Of a DNA stretch of 64,000 nt, positions 49,936 through 62,300 are shown piece by piece. Each line of letters starts with the position of its first letter. The stretch's first letter is position 1. The stretch comes from Diplonema japonicum. Taxonomy: Eukaryota > Euglenozoa > Diplonemea > Diplonemida > Diplonemidae. The stretch lies in the NCBI GenBank assembly GCA_964019335.1, contig OZ025661.1:400001-464000 (forward strand), given 5' to 3'. The notes under the pieces are model-generated. The model ran no database searches, had not been told where the DNA came from, and saw only the letters and a program-made list of their open reading frames with translations. A program made the translations under genes and the position numbers.

Positions 49936-49980
<45 letters not shown>

Positions 49981-49988
49981 CCCCTCTT

Positions 49989-50723
49989 CTAATACCCCTT
50001 AGGAGGGTAGACCAAAGGCGTCACATCTCTCGTTTCCGCGGTCCAATCAAAACCCAAAATCTCCTCCCGCATCTTCAACGGAAGATTCAGGTTCAGAAGC
50101 TGCTTAATCGTGGGTGCAGGGGGCATCTCTGGGTCTCCAATTGCCAGAAACTCGTCATAAGTAGCTTTCCCTCGGAGGAGATCGCCGATAGGCCCCTCTG
50201 GGGCAACACCTCGACCGTTCGAGAGAAGGGTGAGAATGAGCTTGGCGGACTCAAGACGTTGAAGTTCCTGCTTACGTGTGGTGAGCTCGTGCTCGAGGGC
50301 GGTGATGAGAGTTCCTGACCGACGTTTTATGTCCTCATGCAAGATTTTACGTCGTTTATTGAGGGCAAGGATGATTTGTGTGATGACACCATCTATGAGA
50401 TGGTGCAACCTTGCTGCCTTGACAGGTATGTCCTCCTCGAGATCTGTGAGGTTTTGAATTAGTTCGCACGCTTGTCCTTTTTTAGCCGTGAGCCTGGCAC
50501 GTTCGGCAGCGCAGAAGTCCCTCAGCAAGACGGTCGTGCAGTCCTTGTGCTTCTGCTGCGTGCACACCAGGCAGATCATCGTACGGTGTCCGAAGCAAAA
50601 CGCCTTAAAAGGTTCTCCTGTTTCCTTGCACACAAAGGGCCGTACGTTGTGGGTTCTCCCTGTGTTGTCCTCGCCTTCCTCTCCTGGTGGGGTCTCGCTC
50701 TGAGCAGAGGTTTCTTCTTCCAT
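49989..50723 (-). CDS. B-box zinc finger and coiled-coil protein
   Basis: Predicted 244 residues, single exon. An acidic start (MEEETSAQSETPPGEEGED) is followed by a B-box-type zinc finger at about 30-72: CKETGEPFKAFCFGHRTMIC, then LVCTQQKHKDCTT, with the Cys/His spacing of a B-box 2. Residues about 75-165 form a helical region likely to be a coiled coil (AERARLTAKKGQACELIQNL, then HEDIKRRSGTLITALEHEL and TTRKQELQRLESAK). This is the B-box/coiled-coil core of TRIM proteins, but no RING finger precedes it and no SPRY domain follows, so it is unlikely to be a ligase alone. Similar B-box proteins are common in protists with unknown roles. A run of As separates the candidate acceptor CCAG (50744-50746) from the ATG. 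Confidence 0.78.
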   Translation of the reverse strand: MEEETSAQSETPPGEEGEDNTGRTHNVRPFVCKETGEPFKAFCFGHRTMICLVCTQQKHKDCTTVLLRDFCAAERARLTAKKGQACELIQNLTDLEEDIPVKAARLHHLIDGVITQIILALNKRRKILHEDIKRRSGTLITALEHELTTRKQELQRLESAKLILTLLSNGRGVAPEGPIGDLLRGKATYDEFLAIGDPEMPPAPTIKQLLNLNLPLKMREEILGFDWTAETRDVTPLVYPPKGY

Positions 50724-50785
50724 TTTTTTTTTTTTTTTTTTTCCTGGAAAAAAAAGAAATGTTATAAAAAAAAAAAAAAAAAACT
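50724..50785 (-). promoter_or_regulatory. Candidate trans-splice acceptor of the B-box gene
   Basis: On the minus strand a T run, ATAACATTTC and a second T run end in CCAG (AG at 50744-50745). A leader of one G and about 19 As leads straight into the ATG. The leader is pure purine. Confidence 0.5.
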
Positions 50786-52021
50786 GTTGAATTCTGAGAA
50801 AGAAAAGGAACAGAAAAAAATAAGGAGAGGGTGGGGGAAGGCACAAAAAAAACACTATAAAAAAAGTATAAGGGGGAAAGGAATGGGAAATACAAAAGAC
50901 GAAGAAGGTGAAGGGGGGGGGGGGGGGGGGGGCGATACAAGGAGGGAACTGGCCGTGTTGGTTTGAACGTGCCGAGAAAAGAGAGAAGGGGGGGGGGGGG
51001 GGGGGGGACTTGCCTCCGGTGGAGGAAAATAAAAGAAAAAAGAGGGGAAACTTTTTATTTTTATATGAAAAGGAAAAAGGAAAAGGATTTGATTTCACCA
51101 AGCTAATGTATTCTCTCCCTCCTTTTTTTTTGAACCAGCACATTGGGTGGCTCTCTCTTTTTCTCCTTTTTTTTGTTTCTTTTTATTCTTCTTCCTCTGG
51201 GGGGGGGGGGGGGGGGGAGGGTATGTTCACTTTTTTCAATTCATGACTTATCTTCTTCTTTTTTTTTTCGATCCGGTTTTCAAGGGGAAAAAAAAACTTT
51301 TTTTTAAATACTGTAGATCTTTTCTAGTTGAGCAGCCAAGCCACTCGTTAAGGGTAGTGGTGGTGGATGTGCATGTTTCTTTTTATACGAGGCCGTCCGG
51401 ATAAAAATATCAACACCTTTTTTTTGAAATCCGAATATGGTGCACAGGTATTTGTTGACTTTTTTTTTTTTTTTTTATTTGCGGGCGGTCACGTATTAGC
51501 GCAGTAAAGGTTAACAGCAAACTTAAACCAATGGTTTTTTTTTTTTTTTTTTTCCTTTTTTTTTTCTTCTCTTCCCCTTCTCCTTTCTTTCCGTTTTGTT
51601 TTTTCACCCCCCCCCCCTCTTTCTTCTCCTTTCATTTGTCTCTCCGATACGCCCCCCTTTTCTTTGTTCGCTACCAAAAAAGAAACAAAAAGAAAAAAGA
51701 AGTAAAGGAGGACTTACCGTATTTGGGAGTTTTCACAGTACACAATAATTATATGGGGTACCGAATTTATTTGCATTTTTATACGTACCGCGAAATTTTA
51801 TTTTGAATTTTTTAAACTCATTTAAACCCGATTTGGGACGTTTCACAGTACATAATCAAAAAAAAAGGAAGACAGGAAAAAAAAAAATGTGGGGAAGAAA
51901 AAAAAAAGAAAACTGGGGGAGAAATACAACAAAAAAAAAAAAAAAAAAAAAAGGATACAACAAATTTTTACTTTTGAAGAAAGAAAAAGAAAAAAAAAAA
52001 AAAAAAAAAACCCTCCCCCCA
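50786..52021. other. Spacer with G and A runs
   Basis: No gene is supported. It has several G runs of 15-18 bases (near 50915, 50985, 51200) and A/T blocks. A likely transposon-end fragment lies at 51383-51418. Confidence 0.55.
51383..51418 (+). repeat. Fragment related to the 5.1-kb element's end
   Basis: TTATACGAGGCCGTCCGGAT followed by AAAAATATCAACACC. Compared with the left end at 5126 (TATATGAGCTCGTCCGGA, then AATGTCAACA), most positions agree, including GTCCGGA and TCAACA. No opposite end is visible nearby. Confidence 0.5.
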
Positions 52022-53308
52022 TCATGCAGGGGACTTATGTGTACCCCGCAAAGTCCTTGCTGGGGAAGGGGTCTTCACCAAGGGCGCAGGGTGACGGGAT
52101 TTTACAGGTGTTTTCCCCCGGGTTTTCGATCGAGATCTACCAGTAGAAGAATGGCGTTTGGAAGATTTCGTTTTAGTCTCGCTGTGGCTCGGGGACAGGG
52201 TCGCGTCCCAATAAACTTCTGGTGACACAGGCGATGCAGGAAGTGGATGGGGGGGTGTACCCGGCCCCCCACCACCACCACCACCACCACGACGCGACGG
52301 CGACCTCCCACGTTCAGATACAGGAATCGGACTTTTCATTGAAGGTGAAGGCTGGCTTCCTATAGACCTAGCCTGCAGCATCAGCTCAACAGGATGTCTG
52401 CTCGACCCAACTAAGTTGTAATCGATGGGAGATAACTTCGGATCTAAGACACCGATACCTTCGTGGAAAATCAACAGAGATGTAGATTCGACAGCAGGTT
52501 CGTACTCAGTGAGCCCTCTTGCCTTGAACAGTTTATGCAGAATGGCCTTTGGTCGCATTTTAACCAAAACAGGTATCGGCGAATCGTGTTTTGTAACTTT
52601 AAAAAATACATCGGAAGCCCTGGTACGGGGTGACTTCGACCTCGATCGGGATCTTGATCTAGACCTTGCTCGGGTGCTGGCAAGCTCGCGTTCGGTGCTG
52701 GCTAGCTTCCTCTCGAGCTCGCTGATCTTGTTAATGTCCTGCGGATCACGTCGCTCCACGATAATTTCACGCGTAGCCGGTGTAGCAGGAACCGATTTGA
52801 TAACAGAAGACTGTTGCGAATGAACGGAAGGAGCATGTCGAAGGTGAGACAGTGGCGGTGGTGGATTGTACGCGGTACTCGTAACCGATGTCAAAACAGC
52901 TGGTTTTTGAAACGCGAACTCCGGAGGCGGCGGCGACATCGTTCGTGTCTTAGAAACAGTCACCCTTATGAAAGGGTCGGCCGACCACGTACTTTGGCGA
53001 AACGACATCCAAGACAGCATTTTGTGAGGAAGAGTGCCATGATGTGGGTGTAAGTTTCCATCACCTGCTGCGATGCACGCTTCGCTCATTTCAACAGCTT
53101 GGGGTCCTCCATCTGTGATAGCCCATGCCCCGTATCTGTCTGTGAAAACCACGCATTTTCCGTCGGACTTCGCCCATGTTACGTGACCCCTTACGTTTTC
53201 TCCTAGAACATATCGGCCTTCTATTATCCCCCATCCTTGCGCTGAAATTATCAATGCTCGAGGGATGCCGCTCTCGTCTCGCTCTGGGGAAAATTGACGG
53301 GCGTCCAT
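52022..53308 (-). CDS. RS-rich protein with possible ubiquitin-like domain, unknown
   Basis: Predicted 428 residues, single exon. N-terminal region about 15-105 is a beta-rich unit (GIIEGRYVLGENVRGHVTWA, then CVVFTDRYGAWAITDGG), reminiscent of small repeat domains that pair a Tyr-rich and a Trp-rich strand. A Pro-rich linker follows, then a short helix (ISELERKLASTERELASTRA), then an RS run (RSRSRSRSRSKSPRTRA). Residues about 235-315 (VFFKVTKHDSPIPVLVKMRP, then LLIFHEGIGVLDPKLSPIDY) have the strand pattern of a ubiquitin-like fold. The C-terminus is Ser/Arg/Pro-rich with a Gly run. RS stretches suggest a nuclear RNA-processing role, but no RRM is present. The family was not recognised. Confidence 0.7.
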   Translation of the reverse strand: MDARQFSPERDESGIPRALIISAQGWGIIEGRYVLGENVRGHVTWAKSDGKCVVFTDRYGAWAITDGGPQAVEMSEACIAAGDGNLHPHHGTLPHKMLSWMSFRQSTWSADPFIRVTVSKTRTMSPPPPEFAFQKPAVLTSVTSTAYNPPPPLSHLRHAPSVHSQQSSVIKSVPATPATREIIVERRDPQDINKISELERKLASTERELASTRARSRSRSRSRSKSPRTRASDVFFKVTKHDSPIPVLVKMRPKAILHKLFKARGLTEYEPAVESTSLLIFHEGIGVLDPKLSPIDYNLVGSSRHPVELMLQARSIGSQPSPSMKSPIPVSERGRSPSRRGGGGGGGGPGTPPHPLPASPVSPEVYWDATLSPSHSETKTKSSKRHSSTGRSRSKTRGKTPVKSRHPAPLVKTPSPARTLRGTHKSPA

Positions 53309-55143
53309 TTTTGTGCCCCTGAGAGGTTGTTTTTTTTTTTTTTTTTTTTTTTTTGGTTGAGGGAAAAAAAAAAGAGTTAAATTAAGAATGGGGAAAAGAA
53401 AAAAAAATGAAAGGGATGGGGAGAAAAAAAAAGGGAAGAGAGGGGAAAAAAAAAAGAAGAAAAAAAAGAAAAGAAAAAAAACCCGAACTGATAATAAGAT
53501 ATATTACGAACCAGAAGAAAAAAAAAAGTTGAAGGAGAAGAAATAAATGAAACAAAAAAGGAGGCAAAAAAAGGGGGGGTATCCAAAAAAAAAAGAAGAA
53601 CCACAAGTGGAGGGGAGAAAGTGTTTGTATGTGTGTGTGGTTCTTTAAATTCTTTTTTATTTCTTCATTTTTTTTTTCTTCCCCTCCCCCGTTCTCACTT
53701 TGGGTTTTTATTTTGTATTCTTATTTCCAAATCCTTCAATGGCGGGACAACTATTAGCTGCAGTTACCCACCCCCTCAACAAAAAGGGGGAGGGTGGGGT
53801 GGGGTGGGGGGAGCATCTCCTCTTCTTCAAAGAACATCGGTGGCTAGACAGAAATAGGGCGGGAGACATAAACCAGACCTTTTAGAGTTCCCTTGGAGGA
53901 GCTGTCCAAGTATTGCAATCAGACCAGTATCCTGAGGATACGAGGAAAAAAAAAGCCAAACGAAAGGGCATACATCTCAAAGCGTTCAAGAAGGGGATAT
54001 TTTCTCCCCCCTCCCCCTTATACCTATTTACTTCTTCTTGTTTTTTTCTCGTACCTCCCCTCTCCCCTCTCCTTTTCCCAAGTGTGGTCGGGGATTGTCT
54101 TCATTTTGAACTCCAATAAAAAACCTCCCCCCCAAAAAGAAACATCATTTGTAAAAACAAAATAAAATTCCCCAACGTAATTTTTTTTTATTTTTTTTTA
54201 TTTTCCCGAAAAGGTCAAACACATAACAAGTGTGGTTTTTTTTTATATTTTTTTTTCTCCCTTGTTTGCAGGTCCCAAAGGGGATCAAGGAGAAAAAAAA
54301 AGGGGGGGAGGGAAAACAAAAGAATGAAATGGGAGACCCAAATGAAACAAAGAAGGGAGGGGAGTGGGGGAGGGGGGGGTTTTTTTGGGTACAACAACCA
54401 AGAAAAAAAAAAGATCAAGGAGAAAAAAAAAACCCCCCCTTATTCTCTATAGTGTTCATATATATGCAGTTAAAGAAAGTTAATGGTGCTAAGAAGATAT
54501 TTGAGAACGCAATAATTTTTTTTAAAGTTTAAATCGAAGATTTCCATCTTGATAGTCATGGTACCATCAACTCGTTAAGGTGGCAATCTTTTTCCCTTTA
54601 TCGACCTTGTTTTGAGAGGTTCTTCTTGTGACAGTGGCTCTGCCGCTTGGTAGTGAAATAACCGGCTAAGGTTTGTCTAATTCTTGCCTCTCCAAGCGCC
54701 CGCCGTTCTGGCACAAATTTAGGGGAGGTTTAATAGACCCGGTCAAAAATCTTGCCCCTCCTCCCCCCCAAAAAAAAAATGAGGCTTTGATTGCACAGCG
54801 ATGTACTTATATATCCATGTTATCCCCCACCACTAAAAAGAAAAAAAAATCGGACCCGTCAAATATTTTTTTCTCTGCAACATTTTGCTGGAATAAAGTA
54901 AAAGGAGGGGGAGGGAGGGTCACTAATAATAATGGAAAACGGGCAGTAGGACGTTATCAATCAGACAACTTCTTTTATATTTTTTTTCCCTCCTTCCTTC
55001 ATTATGTCTTCCCTTTTTTTTTTATTTTTTTTTTTTTTTATTCATTCCACAAAAAAAAAAGAGAAAAAAAAACCCACACCCCCCACCGTTCCTAAAAGAA
55101 TTTTGAGAGAAGCAACACAAAAAGGAGAGGGAAAAAAAAAAAG

Positions 55144-55710
55144 AGAGACATTTAAGGGTACCTGCGGATAATGTGGCAGGACGCCTGAAGAGTCTCAATC
55201 TATCTCTTGATGTGGCCTTCGGCCCCTCGTTCATCCTCCTCGGTACCTTAGGTATAAAACTCTCAATCGATTTAGTAAGGACACAATAGTTGCACAAGTT
55301 GCCGGAGAGGCCGAGAGTAGCATAATAACTTACAGAGCCGTTGTAATAACCCAAGGCGCAACTGGGTTACTGGCTGCGCTTTACTGATGCGGATGCGTTC
55401 TGGGACTTGGGTGTCACCCTCCTCACAAGGTGAAACCCCCACGGCTGGCTCAAGCTTTGGAGACTTGTCAGAGAGTCGCGGGGTATACTGTCGCCTCGAT
55501 CCGTTATCGTAGTGCCACCTCAGTGTCCGTGGAGTAATCTCCGGCTACAAACTTCTCCCCTTACTTGCATCACATTAAGAATGCCATAAATTTCGTGCGA
55601 AATTATTGAGTGGGGGGCAATGCGGGGGTTTTTTTTTTTTTTTGATCAAGAGATAGATTGAGACTCTTCAGGCGTCCTGTCACATACCGCAGGTACCCTT
55701 AAATGTCTCT
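55144..55710. mobile_element. MITE-like element with 67-bp terminal inverted repeats
   Basis: The left end (55144-55210) and the reverse complement of the right end (55644-55710) share about 67 bases: AGAGACATTTAAGGGTACCT, CAGGACGCCTGAAGAGTCTC, and AATCTATCTCTTGAT. They differ only around a short central block. An A run flanks the left end and a T run the right end, so the homopolymer may be part of the element or its target. The 430-bp interior has normal composition and no coding sequence. It is non-autonomous by size. Part of one end recurs at 2653-2690, and a core GGCGTCCTGC word near 17350. Confidence 0.85.
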
Positions 55711-56060
55711 TTTTTTTTTTCTTTTTTTTTTTTTATTTTATTTATTTTTTTTTTTGCCATCAAGTGTACGAACGATTTCATCATCAGCAAAACGCGAAGG
55801 GGCCGTGTTTCGGGGGGGGGGGGATTTAGAAAAAAATAAATAGGGAACTTAATTTCGACCCCCCCCCCCCGAACACTGCCCAGAGGAACGCAGCCAATCA
55901 TTTTACTTGGTGGTATATTGATTAAAAAAGCACGCCACTCGGGAAGAGAAGAAAAAATGAAGAGTAGCTACTATTTACCGGCAGGTCAAAGTAGAGACCA
56001 GCGAAAATAATGCCCCCCTCTCCCGAGTTTCGCGGGGTAATTCAAAAAGAGTGGAATAAC

Positions 56061-56144
56061 AAGAATCGGCTGTTTGTTTGTGCAAGCTGTGTTCACCTAC
56101 AGTGGGAGGGAGATAAGCGGACAAGCTGCTGCCTCTACTCTTTT
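56061..56144 (+). repeat. Dispersed repeat, copy B
   Basis: AGAATCGGCTGTTTGTTTGT, GCAAGCTGTGTTCACCTACA, then GCGGACAAGCTGCTGCCTCT and ACTCTTTT with an A run. It matches the first half of copy A at 42024 in the same orientation. Confidence 0.8.
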
Positions 56145-56688
56145 AAAAAAAAAAAAGAAAAAAACACACAAAAAAAGGGGAGGGTTAAATAAATGTTGTG
56201 AAATGAAACCCGAGGCTTTTACCCTCTTCAAAAGTTTTTTGTTTTTTTTTAAAAAAAGAAAATAGCTGTTTACTCATAGCGAATTCCCCCCCCCCCCCCC
56301 CCATGAGAATTGGCAGAAAAGTTCATTGGGCGTGAACAACGCGGCTTTAATTTTTTTTTTACTCCCCAATCTAATTTTTTACTTTCATCTAGCATTTCCC
56401 CAATAGAAAAAAAAATCAGAAAGAAATTGGAAAGAGAAGCTGGAAAAAAATACGGGGGGGGAAAAAAAAGGTCAAATTTATCATCGGGCAGAGGCACGCC
56501 CAATCAAAAAAAAAAATAAATAAATAAATTCTTTACGACAAAATGTCTTTGTAGCTGAGCAAAAAAAAAAAAAAAAGGGTTTCATTTCAAAAACTTTCGC
56601 AAAAAAAAAAAACCCTCCCCACTCCCCTGGAAAAAAAAAAAAAAGCTCACCGCCGAACCACGTCAATGCTTCGACCGTGAGCTGAGTC

Positions 56689-57996
56689 TCAAAAAGGCGT
56701 CGTGACAGGAGAAGAGAAACGAGAGGCGGGCGTCCCACGGTACTTTCTATCCTTCCGCCCTTCAGACGAACCAGAAGACGATCGGGACAAGGAGGAATGA
56801 GAACGAGAAGGCGACTGCCAAGGCGAAGCACCTACTCGAGGCAACGCATTGGTAGGCCCACCGTAATACGCCTGCAGCTCCATCTCAGCAGTCTCCATCT
56901 GCTCAAGACAAGACTGGTCACGATCTGTTACGAAATCTGTTAACGTAACAGGAGGTGCACGGTGAAACGTTTTCCGGGGTTTTCCCTTAATGGCAACGTT
57001 CGCCATCACAAGAATCATGGCAAACCCGAGAACACCCAGAATTGGTGCGAGAATTTTCGTGCCTAAATCGTCTGGTTCTGATGTGCCGGCATCTGGTTCC
57101 TTCCAATTGGCGGAAGCTTCCAAATCAAATTCTTTCGACCCATCTTGCGTTGTTTTCAAATACTCCCCGTCGCAGAACGACTCCGCAGAAGTCTCACCAT
57201 TGTCCGTGCTCATCGGGCCCTTCTCAATTGCGAGAGAACGAAGTGCGACTAGCAACGCCGCATATTCACCTTCAATGGAATGCGCGTCGCGGATAATAAG
57301 GCACTCCATGTAAACACCATACCCTGCAGAGTAGTTTCGCCCGTTGGCTTCGTAAAGACCCGATAGTTCACCGCCGTTTTCGAAATATTTCGGGAGCTGG
57401 CATGTTGTGTTGGCCGATGGACCGCTAGGTTTCCGCCAGCTCTGATCTAACGGGCAGATGTAAGTCGGGGTTAGTGTGGTTGTTTTTTGAACAGACAGTT
57501 TCATCAAACCCTTGTAGAATTCAAGGTTGGTGTTTGAGAACGTGGTTTGCTTTTCATTCGTGTATTTCACGCCCACCGCCTTCCATTTTTTAGAACAGTC
57601 GACCTTTGGTATGTCGTTGAGTGGTGTGCTGTAGACAGTCACGCCTGGGCATGAGTATGAATTGCGTTCACCGAAGTCGCATTGGTACTTAGCTGGGACG
57701 CAGTTAATTGGAACTTTTGTATTGTCCTCTCGGGGGGCCTCTTGGACCACTATCATGTTCTCGCAGGCGCCCAGGCCTTCGCAGGTGATCTTGGCGCATC
57801 CTGCGTCTCGGATCACTGCCCCATAGCACACGCCCCTGCCCAGGCATTTAACTTCACCTCCCGCATCGCATTTTATATCCTTCCCCACGCACAGCTTGTC
57901 AATTGGATCATCGCACACCACCACTTGGTTGTCCCCCTGCACGTTACGTGCCCATATCAGACAGCATAGGACCGTTGTTATGAGATGGCTTTTCAT
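56689..57996 (-). CDS. Type I membrane protein, Cys-rich ectodomain
   Basis: Predicted 435 residues, single exon. The signal peptide MKSHLITTVLCCLIWARNVQ is followed by an ectodomain of about 290 residues with some 18 Cys. Early motifs are CVGKDIKCDAGGEVKCLGRG and CAKITCEGLGACENM, a spaced-Cys pattern repeated twice. One transmembrane segment at about 315-337 (ILAPILGVLGFAMILVMANV) is followed by a 98-residue cytoplasmic tail, Ser/Arg-rich (RSHSSLSRSSSGSSEGRKDR), likely phosphorylated. Possible N-glycosylation sites are NTT (196) and NYS (221). The family is unknown. The layout is that of a single-pass receptor or adhesion protein. The start and stop fit the usual spacing to the ubiquitin-L40 genes. 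Confidence 0.75.
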   Translation of the reverse strand: MKSHLITTVLCCLIWARNVQGDNQVVVCDDPIDKLCVGKDIKCDAGGEVKCLGRGVCYGAVIRDAGCAKITCEGLGACENMIVVQEAPREDNTKVPINCVPAKYQCDFGERNSYSCPGVTVYSTPLNDIPKVDCSKKWKAVGVKYTNEKQTTFSNTNLEFYKGLMKLSVQKTTTLTPTYICPLDQSWRKPSGPSANTTCQLPKYFENGGELSGLYEANGRNYSAGYGVYMECLIIRDAHSIEGEYAALLVALRSLAIEKGPMSTDNGETSAESFCDGEYLKTTQDGSKEFDLEASANWKEPDAGTSEPDDLGTKILAPILGVLGFAMILVMANVAIKGKPRKTFHRAPPVTLTDFVTDRDQSCLEQMETAEMELQAYYGGPTNALPRVGASPWQSPSRSHSSLSRSSSGSSEGRKDRKYRGTPASRFSSPVTTPF

Positions 57997-58270
57997 TTAC
58001 ATATGAAAAAAAAGAGGGGGGGGGTTTGGGGGGGGGGTTTTATTTTATAAAAAAGGGTTTTTTCCTATTTTTTGTGGGGGGGTGACTGGGGTGGGGAACA
58101 AAAAAAGAAAAACAATTCTATCAAAAAAAAAAGAAATACACTTTTCTTTTTTTTCTTTCCCCCCTTCCGACCACCCCTGATGTATGATTTTTTTTAAATG
58201 GGTGGTGGGGAAGGCGGCTGATGGGTTGGGGGGGGGGGGGGGGGGGTTAGGTTAGTCTCGGACCGTAGTC

Positions 58271-58729
<459 letters not shown>

Positions 58730-58779
58730 CTAATAAAAAAAGAATGATAGAAACTTCATGTTCCCCTCAGACCGTAGTC

Positions 58780-59193
<414 letters not shown>

Positions 59194-59382
59194 TTAATTT
59201 CTTCCAAAAGATCTGTATGGAAAAAACAAAGAAAAGGGTGGGGGGGAAAAAAAACTTACAAAAAAAAGAGAGGGGAAAAAGAAGGGGGGGGGAAAAAACT
59301 GTTACAAAGTGACAAAAGAGGGAAATGGGGAATGAGGAGACCATTGTACAAAAAGAGGAAAATAAAGATAGCTTTTTTTTTT

Positions 59383-62300
59383 TTAAAAGATTGCCTGTGA
59401 AATGGTGGAGAGAAGGGAGGGCTCGCGCTGACAGAAGTGATGCCACTCGGAAGTTGCGAGTTGGCGATCTAGGTAGGGGTCCGAGAGGTTGAAGTAGGCA
59501 CGGACACGTGGGTCATCATAAGGGACGAAGGCTCTGTTCAAGACTCTCCTGAGGGACTTGTAACTAACGGAGCCGGAGGACCCTTGCATGTACCTCCAGA
59601 TCTCATCTGCCTCCCGCCCTTCATCGTGACGGTAACTAGTGGTGCTGGTAGTAGGAAGCAGCTTCGCAATCATTCGAGGGTTCCTGTCAGCAAACCTGAC
59701 CCACTCATCATAGTTTATCCGCCCATTATGGTTTGTGTCCATCGCATCGAAGAGATCACCCACAGTGTACTGGTCCCAAGGGAGCCCCGCCCGCACCACA
59801 GCATCCCTCAAATCTCTTCTAACTATATACGGTTTGCCTTGAGACAGCTCCGTCCAAGCCCTTTGGTCCTGGCGGCCATGCTCACTGTCTCTGTGGCTTG
59901 ATGTGTAGCTTCGCGTGGACGAAGGCACGGAACGTGTTTGCAGCTGTGATACAACACGCGGGTTCCTGTCAGCGAACCTGACCCACTCATCGTAGTTGAT
60001 GCGCCCCGTGTGGTCGGTGTCCATCGCATCGAAGAGATCGCCCACAGTGTACTGGTCCCAAGGGAGCCCCGCCCTGAGGAGCGCGTCTCTGATATCCCTT
60101 CTCAAGATGTATGGCTTTCCTTTTGCAAGGGTATTCCACACAGAGTGCCCAGGTCCATCCCTTGGATACCCGCTGCCGTGCACGCTTCCCAACGTGCTCT
60201 CAAAAGCAGTTCTCCCCATGCTCATGTTCGGTGTGTGCGCGCCATTGTCCGTCAGCTGTGCTGCCACACGTGGGTTCCTGTCCACGAACCTGACCCACTC
60301 ATCGAAGTTGATGCGCCCCGTGTGGTCGGTGTCCATCGCATCGAAGAGATCACCCACAGTGTACTGGTCCCAAGGGAGCCCTGCCCTCATCACAGCGTCT
60401 CTGATATCCCTTCTCAAGATGTATGGTTTGCCTTGCGAGAGACTAGACCACATGGGGTGCGATTTGCCTGAAGAGCGTGCCATAGGTGTGGTTGCCACGT
60501 GGCGGGGTCTCTCCTCCAACCGGGACAAGATCTGCGGGTTCCTCTCTGTGAACCTGACCCACTCATCGTAGTTGATGCGCCCCGTGTGGTCGGTGTCCAT
60601 CGCATCGAAGAGATCGCCCACAGTGTACTGGTCCCAAGGGAGCCCCGCTTTTATGAGAGCCTCTCTCAAGTCTCTTCTGAGGATGTACGGTTTGCCATGC
60701 GAGAGGTCGGCCCACATGCCGCCACTGTGCATCGAGCGGTCAGGCACACGTCTTGGACTCACGCGTGTTGCATCTCTCGTGTGTGACATATCTCTTGAGT
60801 GCCCTGTGTCCCTGTACCCTGTACGTGACGGCGACGGTGGCGGCGGTGGTGCGTAGCTAGTGCTAGTGCTATGGTACGGGTTCGCATCGAGCTTCGAAAC
60901 GATCGTTGAGTGCCTGTCAGCGAACCTGACCCACTCATCGTAGTTGATGCGCCCCGTGTGGTCGGTGTCCATCGCATCGAAGAGATCACCCACAGTGTAC
61001 TGGTCCCAAGGGAGCCCCGCCCTGATGAGAGCGTCTCTGATATCCCTTCGCAAGATGTATGGTTTGCCCTTCGCAAGGTCATCCCATACAGCGCGACCAG
61101 ACCCATCCCTCGAGTGCCCACCGGAATGCGTGCCCCCCAAAGTGCTCTCGAACACAGTCTTGCTCGTCGACGCGAAGTGATTGCTGTCTAACTGTGCCAC
61201 AGCCCGAGGGTTCCTGTCAGCAAACCTGACCCACTCATCAAAGTTGATGCGCCCCGTGTGGTCGGTGTCCATCGCATCGAAGAGATCACCCACAGTGTAC
61301 TGGTCCCAAGGGAGCCCTGCCCTCATCACAGCGTCTCTGATATCCCTTCTCAAGATGTATGGTTTGCCGTGAGCAAGATTCGACCAAATGGGATGCGACT
61401 CCGTGCTGCGGTCCACAGGGTGCACAGAAGGCGTGGCGGACGAGTGGTGAAGCCTCTCCTCAAGCTGCGTTATGGTTTGCGGGTTTCTATTTGCGAAACG
61501 CGCCCACTCATCGTAGTTGATGCGCCCCGTGTGGTCGGTGTCCATCGCATCGAAGAGATCGCCCACAGTGTACTGGTCCCAAGGGAGCCCCGCCCTGAGG
61601 AGCGCGTCTCTGATATCCCTTCGCAAGATGTATGGTTTGCCTTGAGCGAGATCGGACCACACGCTGGAAGGGGATCGAAGAATGGACGGCTGGGAGTGGC
61701 AGAGGTCCCACCAGGCGGACCAGGATAGAGGGGTAGATGGGAGGTGGGCGAGGTGGGGATGATCTGCGGGGTGGATGAGCCCAGACGATGAGAGTTCTTG
61801 CCATGCGTGTTCGACCTCCTGCGTCGTGTCCTTTTTAGCGAGGCAGCGACGGGAGACGTCGTGGAGGAGGGTTGGGTTGTTGTGGCAGAGGGACCACCAG
61901 TGGCTCCAGTCGATCCTCCCCATCAAAAGGCCTTCATCGTCGAAGTAACCCAACGCACGTGCATCGTCTTTTGTAAAGTAGTCCCGCCCGCCGCTGAGGC
62001 GGTTCCAGGTGGCCACGATGAGGCTGGTGTCGACTTTAGAAGCGCGCACCGAAGATGGAGAGAATGACCTGGAACGTGGTTTCTCAAAGAGAAGGTCTAG
62101 GAGCTGCGGAAAGTCGGCGGCGAAGCGTGCCCATTGTTGGTAGCTGACACGTCCCGTTCCACGTGTGTTGAGCCTTGCAAACCACTTTTCAACAGCATTG
62201 TAGTCCCACTGCGTCCCGCACTGCGAGAGCAAAGAGTGCACCTCACCAAGAAGCACGTATTTCTTCTCAGTCTTGTCAACCGAAGAGAAAATCGCTCGTA

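Larger units (their letters stand above)
53309..56688. other. Long spacer with repeats and a MITE-like element
   Basis: No supported gene in 3.4 kb. It contains the inverted-repeat element 55144-55710, dispersed repeat copy B (56061-56144), and homopolymer blocks. A candidate acceptor CTCTCAG (53319-53323) lies just 5' of the RS-rich gene. Islands at 53860-54000 and 54545-54740 are of normal complexity but unrecognised. Confidence 0.6.

Noticed and set aside
55022-55354. Minus-strand frame of 110 codons over the MITE-like element
   Set aside because: It reads through the terminal repeat and a homopolymer; no protein family.
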